Under the pieces are notes generated by a model. It searched no databases, had not been told where the DNA came from, and worked only from the letters and a program-made list of their open reading frames with translations. Positions 58,101-64,000 of a stretch of 64,000 nt of DNA are shown piece by piece; position 1 is the first letter of the stretch; every line of letters starts with the position of its first letter. The stretch spans positions 372,001-436,000 of the forward strand of contig NZ_QWDE01000001.1 in NCBI RefSeq assembly GCF_003432065.1, read 5' to 3'. Source of the DNA: Mucilaginibacter terrenus (GTDB taxonomy: Bacteria; Bacteroidota; Bacteroidia; Sphingobacteriales; Sphingobacteriaceae). Position numbers and translations under genes: made by a program.

Positions 58101-58272
58101 TTTAAGGGTATCACTTATTGGCCAAAACCTGGCCACACTGAGCAAATTAAAGTTTATCGATCCGGAAACGTCTGAGTTTGGTAACAACCTTAACCCTGGT
58201 TCAGCTTCTAACAGTGCAAGGCAATACCCGCTGCCTGTGTTTTACGGTGCCGGCCTTGACATTTCATTCTAA
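55123..58272 (+). CDS. SusC-like TonB-dependent outer-membrane transporter
   Basis: A 1049-residue TonB-linked porin. After a lysine-rich signal peptide (GMLGIAAFNSAAYA) comes a carboxypeptidase-regulatory-like domain (about 50-130, VTGRVFDETNQPLPGVNVSI and SISFSFIGYIKQDIA). The plug has NEVVVVGYGTQKRINVTGAV, the SusC signature, and VDGIIGGNLNTINPNDIASV with DAGSAAIYGSRAANGVILVT. The rest is a beta-barrel ending in ...GAGLDISF. No N-terminal STN domain is seen, so it does not signal to an anti-sigma factor. It imports mannan oligosaccharides with its SusD partner. The gap before it has a short direct repeat CCATTATAAA. Confidence 0.96.
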   Translation: MRSKLLQKLKKLKWLYSKPIVAGMLGIAAFNSAAYAVGTKPQFYTKKVVDITVTGRVFDETNQPLPGVNVSIAGTTIGTITDVNGRYTLNIPDAYASRSISFSFIGYIKQDIAISGKTEINVNLKTNSTSLNEVVVVGYGTQKRINVTGAVSTISSKSIENKPVLNTYQALQGESPNLIIQQTNLNPGSDVTVNIRGINSLGDNTPLVVVDGIIGGNLNTINPNDIASVSVLKDAGSAAIYGSRAANGVILVTTKAGRFNAKPTVSYNGNYGLQDAQVLVHKVDAWDNAYYKNQSLINSGLPAAYTPDQIQALKDAGNGTWDIEHLLKKAPLQSHNLSITGGGETNSYYISAGYQNQGSNLIGNGGSGADFGYQKYNLRLNQTSVIGRFRSNIILNYTKTRNKTNSVGDNNIFADANRVPHNYNWLDENGNYLTNPVASQYNEYGVLEKGGYNQADNDEVFGSFTGQLSITKDLKLTGQFGGTIQNNGTFFRRTQVDYLPAGVYGNDLTVLDGNSKSFLTDTKVYAEYSKKISDHTFKIQAGVESETYNQRGFQLQKTLTDPLLGTPTTGTIVDTQNSSNSIGVNSTSLLSVIGRLNYSYKDKFLLEALFRNDASSKFAKGNRASFFPSVSAGWIISKESFMESLKNTVSTLKLRASYGTVGNQNVRNYQYQTTYFNYPNAYGFGNNIVGGAGTNIANRDIGWEKSAKLNIGVDAGLFDDRLVATLDYFNSTTSNILAARADVPFVYGAASPDYNVAKVRNNGWEASLTYNLRGKEVSQSFSVNIADNKNKLLKLTGSATETIYNQDVFQLIRRVGEPITQYYGYETNGFFQNQQDIDNSPKLAGNNVQPGDLKFKDRNSDGIIDEKDKTVLGNPFPRYTFGFTYRVAYKGFDLSFFIQGVGKRDAFLRGELVEPFHYGYGATVYEHQTDIWSPTNPNARYPILANIGSPSNTNNWRTGSDLYKYDAAYARLKNVNIGYNFSNSVTKKLGIQRLRVSLIGQNLATLSKLKFIDPETSEFGNNLNPGSASNSARQYPLPVFYGAGLDISF

Positions 58273-58300
58273 AGAACAGATAATTTAAAAACATAAGAAA

Positions 58301-59932
58301 ATGAGATTTTTTAAAAAGCTTTTAATCGTATCTGTTGCAGTTTTAGCAGCATTGGGTTGTAAAAAACTCGATATCGCTCCAACAGACCGGTTTTCCGACC
58401 TTACCTTTTGGCAAGTCGACGCAAACGTTTATAACGCACTATACAACAACTACAGCTTAATTTATAACAGCGGTTTGTATTTTGATGCAGAGGCATTATC
58501 TGACAATGCCTACTCACCATCAGGCGACCTTAATGTTATTGCCAGTGGCAATGCCACATCGCAAACAGGTAAATTTGCCGGCGACTGGAACAATTATTAC
58601 TCGGCGATAAAATCGTGTAATATATTTTTAGCAAACATAGATAAAAACACAACATTGCCTGCCGCGGTAAAAACCAGGCTGGTAGCAGAGACCCGTTTTA
58701 TTCGTGCGTTTGAGCATTTTAACTTAACTAAATGGTATGGTGATGTGCCAATTGTAGATCACGATGCCACTCCCGAGGAAGCCCAAACCATTTCGCGCTC
58801 ACCAAAAGCAGAAGTGATAAACTTTGTTGTCAAAGAACTGGAAGCTATAGTTAATGATCTGCCATCAAAAGACGCGATCCCGGCTACCGAGAACGGTCGT
58901 ATAACCAAAGGTGCAGCACTGGCGTTAGAAGCAAGGGTATTGTTGTATGAGGGAAATCGTATGGCCGATGTAGTGGCCATTTGTGAAAAACTCATGAATG
59001 ACCAGGGTACAAACGGCTCATATGGGTTGGAGACAAGCTATAGCGCTTTATTTAGCGATCCCAATGTTAATAAAACCACCAAAGAAAGCATACTCTCTTT
59101 GCAATATGTACCCACTTTACGTACATGGCAAAACTTTTGGGATTTTGCTCCACGCACTGTTGGTGGCCGTGTAAGTAACATGGCACCTACACAGGAGTTG
59201 GTTGATGATTATATTATGCTAAACGGCAAAGGAATCAAAGAAGCTGGCTCTGGCTATGTGGAAACTAACCCTTACGTAAACCGCGACCCCCGTTTAACTG
59301 CAACCGTAGTATATGACCGTTATACCTGGGTAAACGCAAATAATATTACGAAAACCATTTACATCAAACCAGGCACCGACCCTGTTCAGCCTGGATTAGA
59401 TGAATATAACGCAGGTTCGCAGGCGGCATCAGCTACGGCATATTATTGGAGAAAGTACTATGATCCAAGCGCGCTGGCCAACTTCGTTTCAGGCAACAAC
59501 CTGCACCTTATCAGGTATGCGGAGATCCTTTTAGATTATGCAGAAGCAAAACAAAGCCTTGGACAGATGGATGCCAGCGTTTGGGCGAAAACTATTGGTG
59601 CATTGCGATCAAGGGCCGGATTCACGGATGCAGGCGCCTTAAACTACCCGGTAACAGGCAACATGACCAACATCATCCGTCGCGAAAGAAGGGTAGAGCT
59701 GGCGATGGAAGGCTTGCGTGTTGATGATATCCGCAGATGGAAGACCGCCGAAACAGCAATGAATGGTTACATCCACGGAGCCAAGTTCTCTAATGACCAA
59801 AATACAGATAACGGTTATATAAGGGTACAGCTGCGTAAGTTCAACCCTAATCGTGATTATCTGTGGGCCATTCCGGCGCATGATGTCGATCTGAATAAAA
59901 ACCTTGTTCAAAACCCCGGCTACACTCAATAA
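58301..59932 (+). CDS. RagB/SusD-family glycan-binding lipoprotein
   Basis: A 543-residue surface lipoprotein. MRFFKKLLIVSVAVLAALGC gives a lipobox ALGC (Cys20). The SusD fold is shown by DRFSDLTFWQVDANVYNALY, TRFIRAFEHFNLTKWYGDVP, RITKGAALALEARVLLYEGN and IRRERRVELAMEGLRVDDIR. It caps the SusC barrel and captures mannan. Located 28 nt after susC. Confidence 0.95.
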   Translation: MRFFKKLLIVSVAVLAALGCKKLDIAPTDRFSDLTFWQVDANVYNALYNNYSLIYNSGLYFDAEALSDNAYSPSGDLNVIASGNATSQTGKFAGDWNNYYSAIKSCNIFLANIDKNTTLPAAVKTRLVAETRFIRAFEHFNLTKWYGDVPIVDHDATPEEAQTISRSPKAEVINFVVKELEAIVNDLPSKDAIPATENGRITKGAALALEARVLLYEGNRMADVVAICEKLMNDQGTNGSYGLETSYSALFSDPNVNKTTKESILSLQYVPTLRTWQNFWDFAPRTVGGRVSNMAPTQELVDDYIMLNGKGIKEAGSGYVETNPYVNRDPRLTATVVYDRYTWVNANNITKTIYIKPGTDPVQPGLDEYNAGSQAASATAYYWRKYYDPSALANFVSGNNLHLIRYAEILLDYAEAKQSLGQMDASVWAKTIGALRSRAGFTDAGALNYPVTGNMTNIIRRERRVELAMEGLRVDDIRRWKTAETAMNGYIHGAKFSNDQNTDNGYIRVQLRKFNPNRDYLWAIPAHDVDLNKNLVQNPGYTQ

Positions 59933-59953
59933 TTTAATCAAACCATAAATATT

Positions 59954-61072
59954 ATGAAGAAGATAATAAAGCTGGCAGGTATAATGCTGCTGGTGGTATT
60001 TGCAGCAAGTTCCTGCAAAAAAGAAAACAGACCTCTAGACCTTAGCCTAACTCCGGTTGGGACCTTGGCTACACCTAATGACAATGCGGATGTAAAACTT
60101 GACCCTACAAGTTCCGCGAATATATTATTCAAGTGGGACGCGGCATCTACTGATGATGGTGGCTTGATACTTTACGAAATAGCGTTTGATAAAGAAGGTG
60201 GCGATTTCAGCAAACCTGTTTACAAAGCTGTTTCTGATGGCGGGGGTGTAAAAACAGAGATCACCATAACACATAAGGACCTTAATAAGATTGCCAATGC
60301 GGTAGGTATCGCTTCTTCAAGCACCGGAAAGTTAAAGTGGACAGTTATAGCATCTAAAGGTACAAATGCTTTGCCTTCTTCTGCATCGCGCACGTTACAG
60401 TTGGAACGTCCCGCCGGTTTTGCTGAAAACCCTGTCGATTTATACATCACCGGATCGGCTACGGAGGGTGGTACTGATCTAAGCAAAGCAGTTAAGCTAA
60501 AAAAGGTAGAAGACGGTGTGTTTGAGATTTACACTTCACTAAAAGCCGGTGATTACTATCTCACAGATAAAAATGCCGATGGAGGTAAAAAATACTATAT
60601 CGAAAACAGTGTGATAAAAGAAGGAGCGAACGTAGTAACTGTTACAGGTACTGCCAAAACTTACCGTTTAAATTATGATTTTACATCGGCTACTACCAAG
60701 TCGTCAGAAATACAATCTATTGGGTTGTATATGTCGGCTTACAATACCGAAATAGGCACCCTTAATTACATTGGCAACGGTGTATTCGAAGCGGCAAGCA
60801 TCCCTGTTGAATTCTATCAGTTCTCCTGGGGCCGTGACGAACGATACAAGTTCATCATCCACACTGCAACAGGATTAGAATATAAAGGAAGTACTAACGC
60901 TAACAACGTTTCGCCGGCAGGCCAGGCAGCATCCTACTTTTACCTGGTTCCGGTTACCAATTCGCAGTGGGATAATACGTACAAGTTTGATCCATCTGCC
61001 GACAGAAAGAATGTTAAAGTTGACGTAATGTTACAACCTAACGCTTATACACACAAAGTGACTGTTCTTTAA
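59954..61072 (+). CDS. SusE-like outer-membrane lipoprotein
   Basis: A 372-residue lipoprotein of the SusE/SusF group. MKKIIKLAGIMLLVVFAASSC ends in lipobox ASSC. The SusE domain (NILFKWDAASTDDGGLILYE) is followed by two similar starch-binding-like modules (DLYITGSATEGGTDLSKAVK, then GLYMSAYNTEIGTLNYIGNG). The role is accessory glycan binding at the cell surface. Located between susD and the GH76 enzyme gene; ligand specificity is presumably alpha-mannan. Confidence 0.88.
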   Translation: MKKIIKLAGIMLLVVFAASSCKKENRPLDLSLTPVGTLATPNDNADVKLDPTSSANILFKWDAASTDDGGLILYEIAFDKEGGDFSKPVYKAVSDGGGVKTEITITHKDLNKIANAVGIASSSTGKLKWTVIASKGTNALPSSASRTLQLERPAGFAENPVDLYITGSATEGGTDLSKAVKLKKVEDGVFEIYTSLKAGDYYLTDKNADGGKKYYIENSVIKEGANVVTVTGTAKTYRLNYDFTSATTKSSEIQSIGLYMSAYNTEIGTLNYIGNGVFEAASIPVEFYQFSWGRDERYKFIIHTATGLEYKGSTNANNVSPAGQAASYFYLVPVTNSQWDNTYKFDPSADRKNVKVDVMLQPNAYTHKVTVL

Positions 61073-61132
61073 ACTGTTGCACATTTAAGCACTCGCGGCT
61101 GTGGCTGCGGGTGTTCAATTAAATTTTACCTT

Positions 61133-62359
61133 ATGAAAAAAGTACTTTTTGGGTTGGCAGCTGTTGCAACTGTATTGGCAGCATCGTGTAGTAAAGATAA
61201 AGGAGTAACACCCGGTCCCGGCGGCGGTGGCACAACACCGCCTGTGGTGGTTAACCCACCTGCAACCACCGTCAATTACTTTGATCTGGCTAAGCAAACG
61301 CGCAGCTTTATAAGCAGTAACCTGCTTACGTCAAACTTTAGTTATCGCGCAAATACTACATCTCATGCTAACAATTGTTACGAGTGGTACAACGTAAGCC
61401 AGATATATGCTGATGCTGCTTTGGTGGCAGCGGGAGATGCGTCCGCTTTGCCTTACATGAATAATACCTTTAAGTTTATGGAGAACTTTTGGGACAAGGC
61501 AGACATGCGGGGTGGTTATTTTGCTTCTGTAAACCTAGACGGCAGCGGCGCTGCCGGCGATAAATATGTAGATGATAACGGCTTGACCGGTATGGTTTAC
61601 CTTGAAGCGTACGAAATAACTAACGGAACAGACAAAGCAGCGTATTTAGCTAAGGCCAAAGCTTGTGCTGACTGGCTAATAAACAGCGGGCTATGGGATA
61701 GTACATACGGCGGCGGTTTTTGGTGGAACACCTCTAAACCGGATAAGCCAACGCAATCAAACGGTGTGGCTATGCAGCTCTTCGCCAAATTGTACACTAT
61801 TACAGGTGAAACTATTTACCGTGACTGGGCTACCCAGGTGAACAACTGGCTGCGTACAACCATGTACGACTCTGCAAGTGGCCTTTACATCTGGAAAATT
61901 GATGGAGGTGGCTCAGGTACAAAACACTTTGAAAAATTCACGTACGACAACGCAGTGATGCTGGAGGCGGATATACTTTTTGGCAAGGCGACAAACGATG
62001 CGTCTTATTTAGCGAAGGCGCAGGCTATTGGCAACGCGATGAACACGGTTCTCTGGAATTCGCAATATAAAGGCTACATTTTCAATACTGACCCCACACA
62101 AACACGTGTTAACCCTGCATGGTGCGGTTGGGGCACTCAGGGAATGATCAGGCTGTACGAACAGGATAAAGATCAAAAGTGGCTTACCTTTGCCCGCAAT
62201 AATATTGCTGCCTTAAACAAAGCAACACGCAATGCCGACTCTCGCGCTTACTACTTTTTTGCAAGCTTTGATGGTTCAAGCCGCTCGCCGGAAATAGAGG
62301 GGGTAGATCAAGCCTGGATGCAAAGGGTACAGGCTATGATGTCTGTTTACGATAAATAG
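61133..62359 (+). CDS. GH76 alpha-1,6-mannanase lipoprotein
   Basis: A 408-residue glycoside hydrolase family 76 endo-mannanase. MKKVLFGLAAVATVLAASCS is a lipoprotein signal with a lipobox AASC. A short Gly/Pro/Thr linker (GVTPGPGGGGTTPP) leads to the (alpha/alpha)6 barrel. YVDDNGLTGMVYLEAYEITN holds the catalytic aspartate pair; GGGFWWNTSKPDKPTQSNGV and TYDNAVMLEADILFGKAT are typical of the family. It cleaves the alpha-1,6-mannan backbone on the cell surface, producing oligosaccharides for SusCD import. Confidence 0.93.
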   Translation: MKKVLFGLAAVATVLAASCSKDKGVTPGPGGGGTTPPVVVNPPATTVNYFDLAKQTRSFISSNLLTSNFSYRANTTSHANNCYEWYNVSQIYADAALVAAGDASALPYMNNTFKFMENFWDKADMRGGYFASVNLDGSGAAGDKYVDDNGLTGMVYLEAYEITNGTDKAAYLAKAKACADWLINSGLWDSTYGGGFWWNTSKPDKPTQSNGVAMQLFAKLYTITGETIYRDWATQVNNWLRTTMYDSASGLYIWKIDGGGSGTKHFEKFTYDNAVMLEADILFGKATNDASYLAKAQAIGNAMNTVLWNSQYKGYIFNTDPTQTRVNPAWCGWGTQGMIRLYEQDKDQKWLTFARNNIAALNKATRNADSRAYYFFASFDGSSRSPEIEGVDQAWMQRVQAMMSVYDK

Positions 62360-62397
62360 TTAATCTGAAGCTTAGTTGGTTGTTATATAATATATAC

Positions 62398-64000
62398 ATG
62401 AAAGTTAAATTTATTCCTGCTGCTGCAATGCTGGCTGTTTTATTATCAAGCTGTAGCGTTAAGCGTGAAAGTGTATCCAAATACGTCGACCCAAACATTG
62501 GTACGGCCCATAGCAGGTGGTTCTTTTATACACCGGCAGCGGTACCCTATGGTATGGCTAAACTAGCTCCGTCAACTAACGGGCATTATGGTAACCCTTC
62601 TGGTTGGGAAGCTGTTGGGTATGATACCCGCCAAAACTCTATAGAAGGCTTTGTACATTTTCATGAGTGGCAGGTGGGTGGTGTAAGCTATATGCCTACT
62701 ACAGGTACCCTAAAGGTTACACCTGGCGACCTGGAAGGTCCTAATAACGGCTATCGCTCCAGGTTCGATCGTAAGAACCAGGTTGCTGAACCAGGCTACT
62801 ACAAAGTTTTGCTGGATGATTACGGCATTACAGCCGAGCTTACCGCTACAAAGCGGGTTGGCTTTCAACGCTATACATTCCCCAAAAATGATCAGGCGCA
62901 CATCATTTTAGACATCGGCAACAAGCAGGGAGAAAGCGATATTGTTACCGATGCAAGTATTAATATGCTTGATGAAACCCACTTTGAAGGCTTTGTGAGC
63001 ACTTATCCAAAGTACGTGAAGATATATGACCCACAGGGCAAAGTGAACATGTATTTTTATGGCGAATTGAGTAAAAAGCCTGTAACGGTACATGCCTTCG
63101 TAAGTGGCGTTGTCACGGAAAATAAAACTATTGCCACTGGTAAAGGCGCTGGGTTAGTACTTAATTATCAAACTAACCAGGACGAAGTTATAGAGGTGAA
63201 AACCGGCTTGTCTTACACGTCTAACGCTAATGCTAAAGCCAACTTTATTGCTGAGGCAAGTAATTTATCATTCAAACAAGCTAAAGCGAAAGCACAAACG
63301 GTTTGGGAGGAACAGCTAAGTAAAATAGCTGTTGAAGGCAGCAATTTACAGGATAAGACAAAGTTCTATACAGGCTTATTTCATGCCCTGCTTGGAAGAG
63401 GTATAGCCAGTGATGTAAACGGCGACTATCCTAAACATGGTGGGTTAATCGGTCAGCTACCTGTCCAAACAGATAAAAATCTCAAAGCTGAGTTCATTAA
63501 CACGGATGCTATTTGGGGTGGATTTTGGAACCTTACGCAGCTTTGGTCTCTCTCATACCCTGAATGGTATGGTAGCTTTGTAAACACTCAATTGCAGATA
63601 TACAAAGACAAGGGCTGGTTTAGTGATGGTGTTGCCAATAGCGAGTATGTATCCGGCGTAGGTACCAACTTTGTAGCCCTGGCAGTGGCCAGTGCATACA
63701 ATGTAGGCATTCGCAATTATGATGTTAACCTGGCTTACGAAGCAGTTAGAGCTAACGAATTAAATTACCACAACCGACCGGTTGGTTCGGGTAAGCTGGA
63801 TACCAAAGCCTTTGTTGATCATGGCTATGTGCCATTTTTCGACCAGAGGGGCCGCGATTTCGTAACTGATTCAACAGGCTCAAACTTTGCCGGATCACAT
63901 ACCTTAGAGTATAGCTACAGCGCCTTTGCCGCGGCGCAAATGGCAAAATCGTTGGATAAAACAACAGATTACAACCAGCTTATCAAACTTTCTAATGGGT
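62398..64000 (+). CDS. GH92 alpha-mannosidase lipoprotein, 3' end beyond window
   Basis: An open frame from ATG 62398 to the window's right edge, 534 codons so far, without a stop. MKVKFIPAAAMLAVLLSSCS is a lipoprotein signal (lipobox LSSC). SKYVDPNIGTAHSRWFFYTP, AVPYGMAKLAPSTNGHYGNP and EGFVHFHEWQVGGVSYMP are GH92 family hallmarks of calcium-dependent exo-alpha-mannosidases. The catalytic C-terminal region has begun (NTDAIWGGFWNLTQLWSLSY). It would trim mannan side chains. The gene is 38 nt downstream of the GH76 gene and completes the enzyme set of the locus. Confidence 0.92.
   Translation, partial: MKVKFIPAAAMLAVLLSSCSVKRESVSKYVDPNIGTAHSRWFFYTPAAVPYGMAKLAPSTNGHYGNPSGWEAVGYDTRQNSIEGFVHFHEWQVGGVSYMPTTGTLKVTPGDLEGPNNGYRSRFDRKNQVAEPGYYKVLLDDYGITAELTATKRVGFQRYTFPKNDQAHIILDIGNKQGESDIVTDASINMLDETHFEGFVSTYPKYVKIYDPQGKVNMYFYGELSKKPVTVHAFVSGVVTENKTIATGKGAGLVLNYQTNQDEVIEVKTGLSYTSNANAKANFIAEASNLSFKQAKAKAQTVWEEQLSKIAVEGSNLQDKTKFYTGLFHALLGRGIASDVNGDYPKHGGLIGQLPVQTDKNLKAEFINTDAIWGGFWNLTQLWSLSYPEWYGSFVNTQLQIYKDKGWFSDGVANSEYVSGVGTNFVALAVASAYNVGIRNYDVNLAYEAVRANELNYHNRPVGSGKLDTKAFVDHGYVPFFDQRGRDFVTDSTGSNFAGSHTLEYSYSAFAAAQMAKSLDKTTDYNQLIKLSNG

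Noticed and set aside
62588..62595. GGTAACCC, a match to the sigma -35 block, inside the GH92 gene
   Set aside because: No ATTAA-type block at the 16-nt distance; coincidental coding sequence.

Overview
The window looks like a chromosomal segment from a Sphingobacteriaceae bacterium (Bacteroidota), Mucilaginibacter- or Pedobacter-like. The main reasons are a SusC/SusD-type polysaccharide utilisation locus, a type B ribosomal protein L31, a fused NuoCD, BatA, DUF4199 and CcmD families, futalosine-route menaquinone synthesis, and recurring TAnnTTTG promoter -7 elements with almost no Shine-Dalgarno sequences. The genus is inferred from gene content only. I see no tRNA, rRNA, CRISPR array, insertion sequence or prophage.

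Layout. 1-12 kb: end of a secreted repeat protein, then housekeeping genes (rpmE2, a GlmU-family enzyme, tpiA, prmA, an Rrf2/oxidoreductase pair, a universal stress protein, mpl, an XRE regulator, scpB, mqnC). 11.6-19 kb: a twin-cassette ABC ATPase, small envelope proteins, four tandem paralogous mini-lipoproteins, and a divergent ECF sigma factor whose partner gene fuses an anti-sigma-like cytoplasmic domain, one membrane helix and a trypsin/HtrA-like protease; then an S41 peptidase. 19-33.8 kb: nuoCD-pdxH, algH, a GH20 hexosaminidase, an AraC/MFS efflux pair, BatA, a dihydroorotase-like pseudoenzyme and DUF4199. 34-50.7 kb: a frameshifted acyltransferase, BlaR/BlaI, a two-component system, gdhA, ccmC-ccmD, accC, nuoA-nuoB, a BaiN-like flavoprotein, a c-type cytochrome and an exported NIF3 protein. 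50.8-64 kb: an alpha-mannan utilisation locus under a GntR/UTRA regulator (mannose-6-phosphate isomerase, sugar porter, SusC, SusD, SusE, GH76 endo-mannanase, and GH92 exo-mannosidase cut by the window edge).

The most interesting system is at 14.8-17.9 kb. A two-block motif, GGGTTAC(C/A)-N16-ATTAA, occurs with exactly the same spacing upstream of three of the four mini-lipoprotein genes and upstream of the sigma-factor gene itself. The simplest reading is an autoregulated ECF sigma factor, held by a membrane-spanning anti-sigma/protease fusion, that drives a family of tiny D/S/T/K- or Met-rich lipoproteins: a self-contained envelope-stress circuit.

Other regulatory logic can be read from the DNA: paired operators for Rrf2 (TGTAA-N9-TTACA), BlaI (TACGA-N5-TCGTA) and GntR (TATGTACATA-like); a 21-bp-spaced direct repeat between AraC and its MFS neighbour; a series of genes whose -7 element lies 3-6 nt from ATG (probably leaderless mRNAs); and a two-copy intergenic element built from TGTTTCG heptamers at 0.3-0.5 kb and 26.1-26.3 kb that I cannot assign to a known family.
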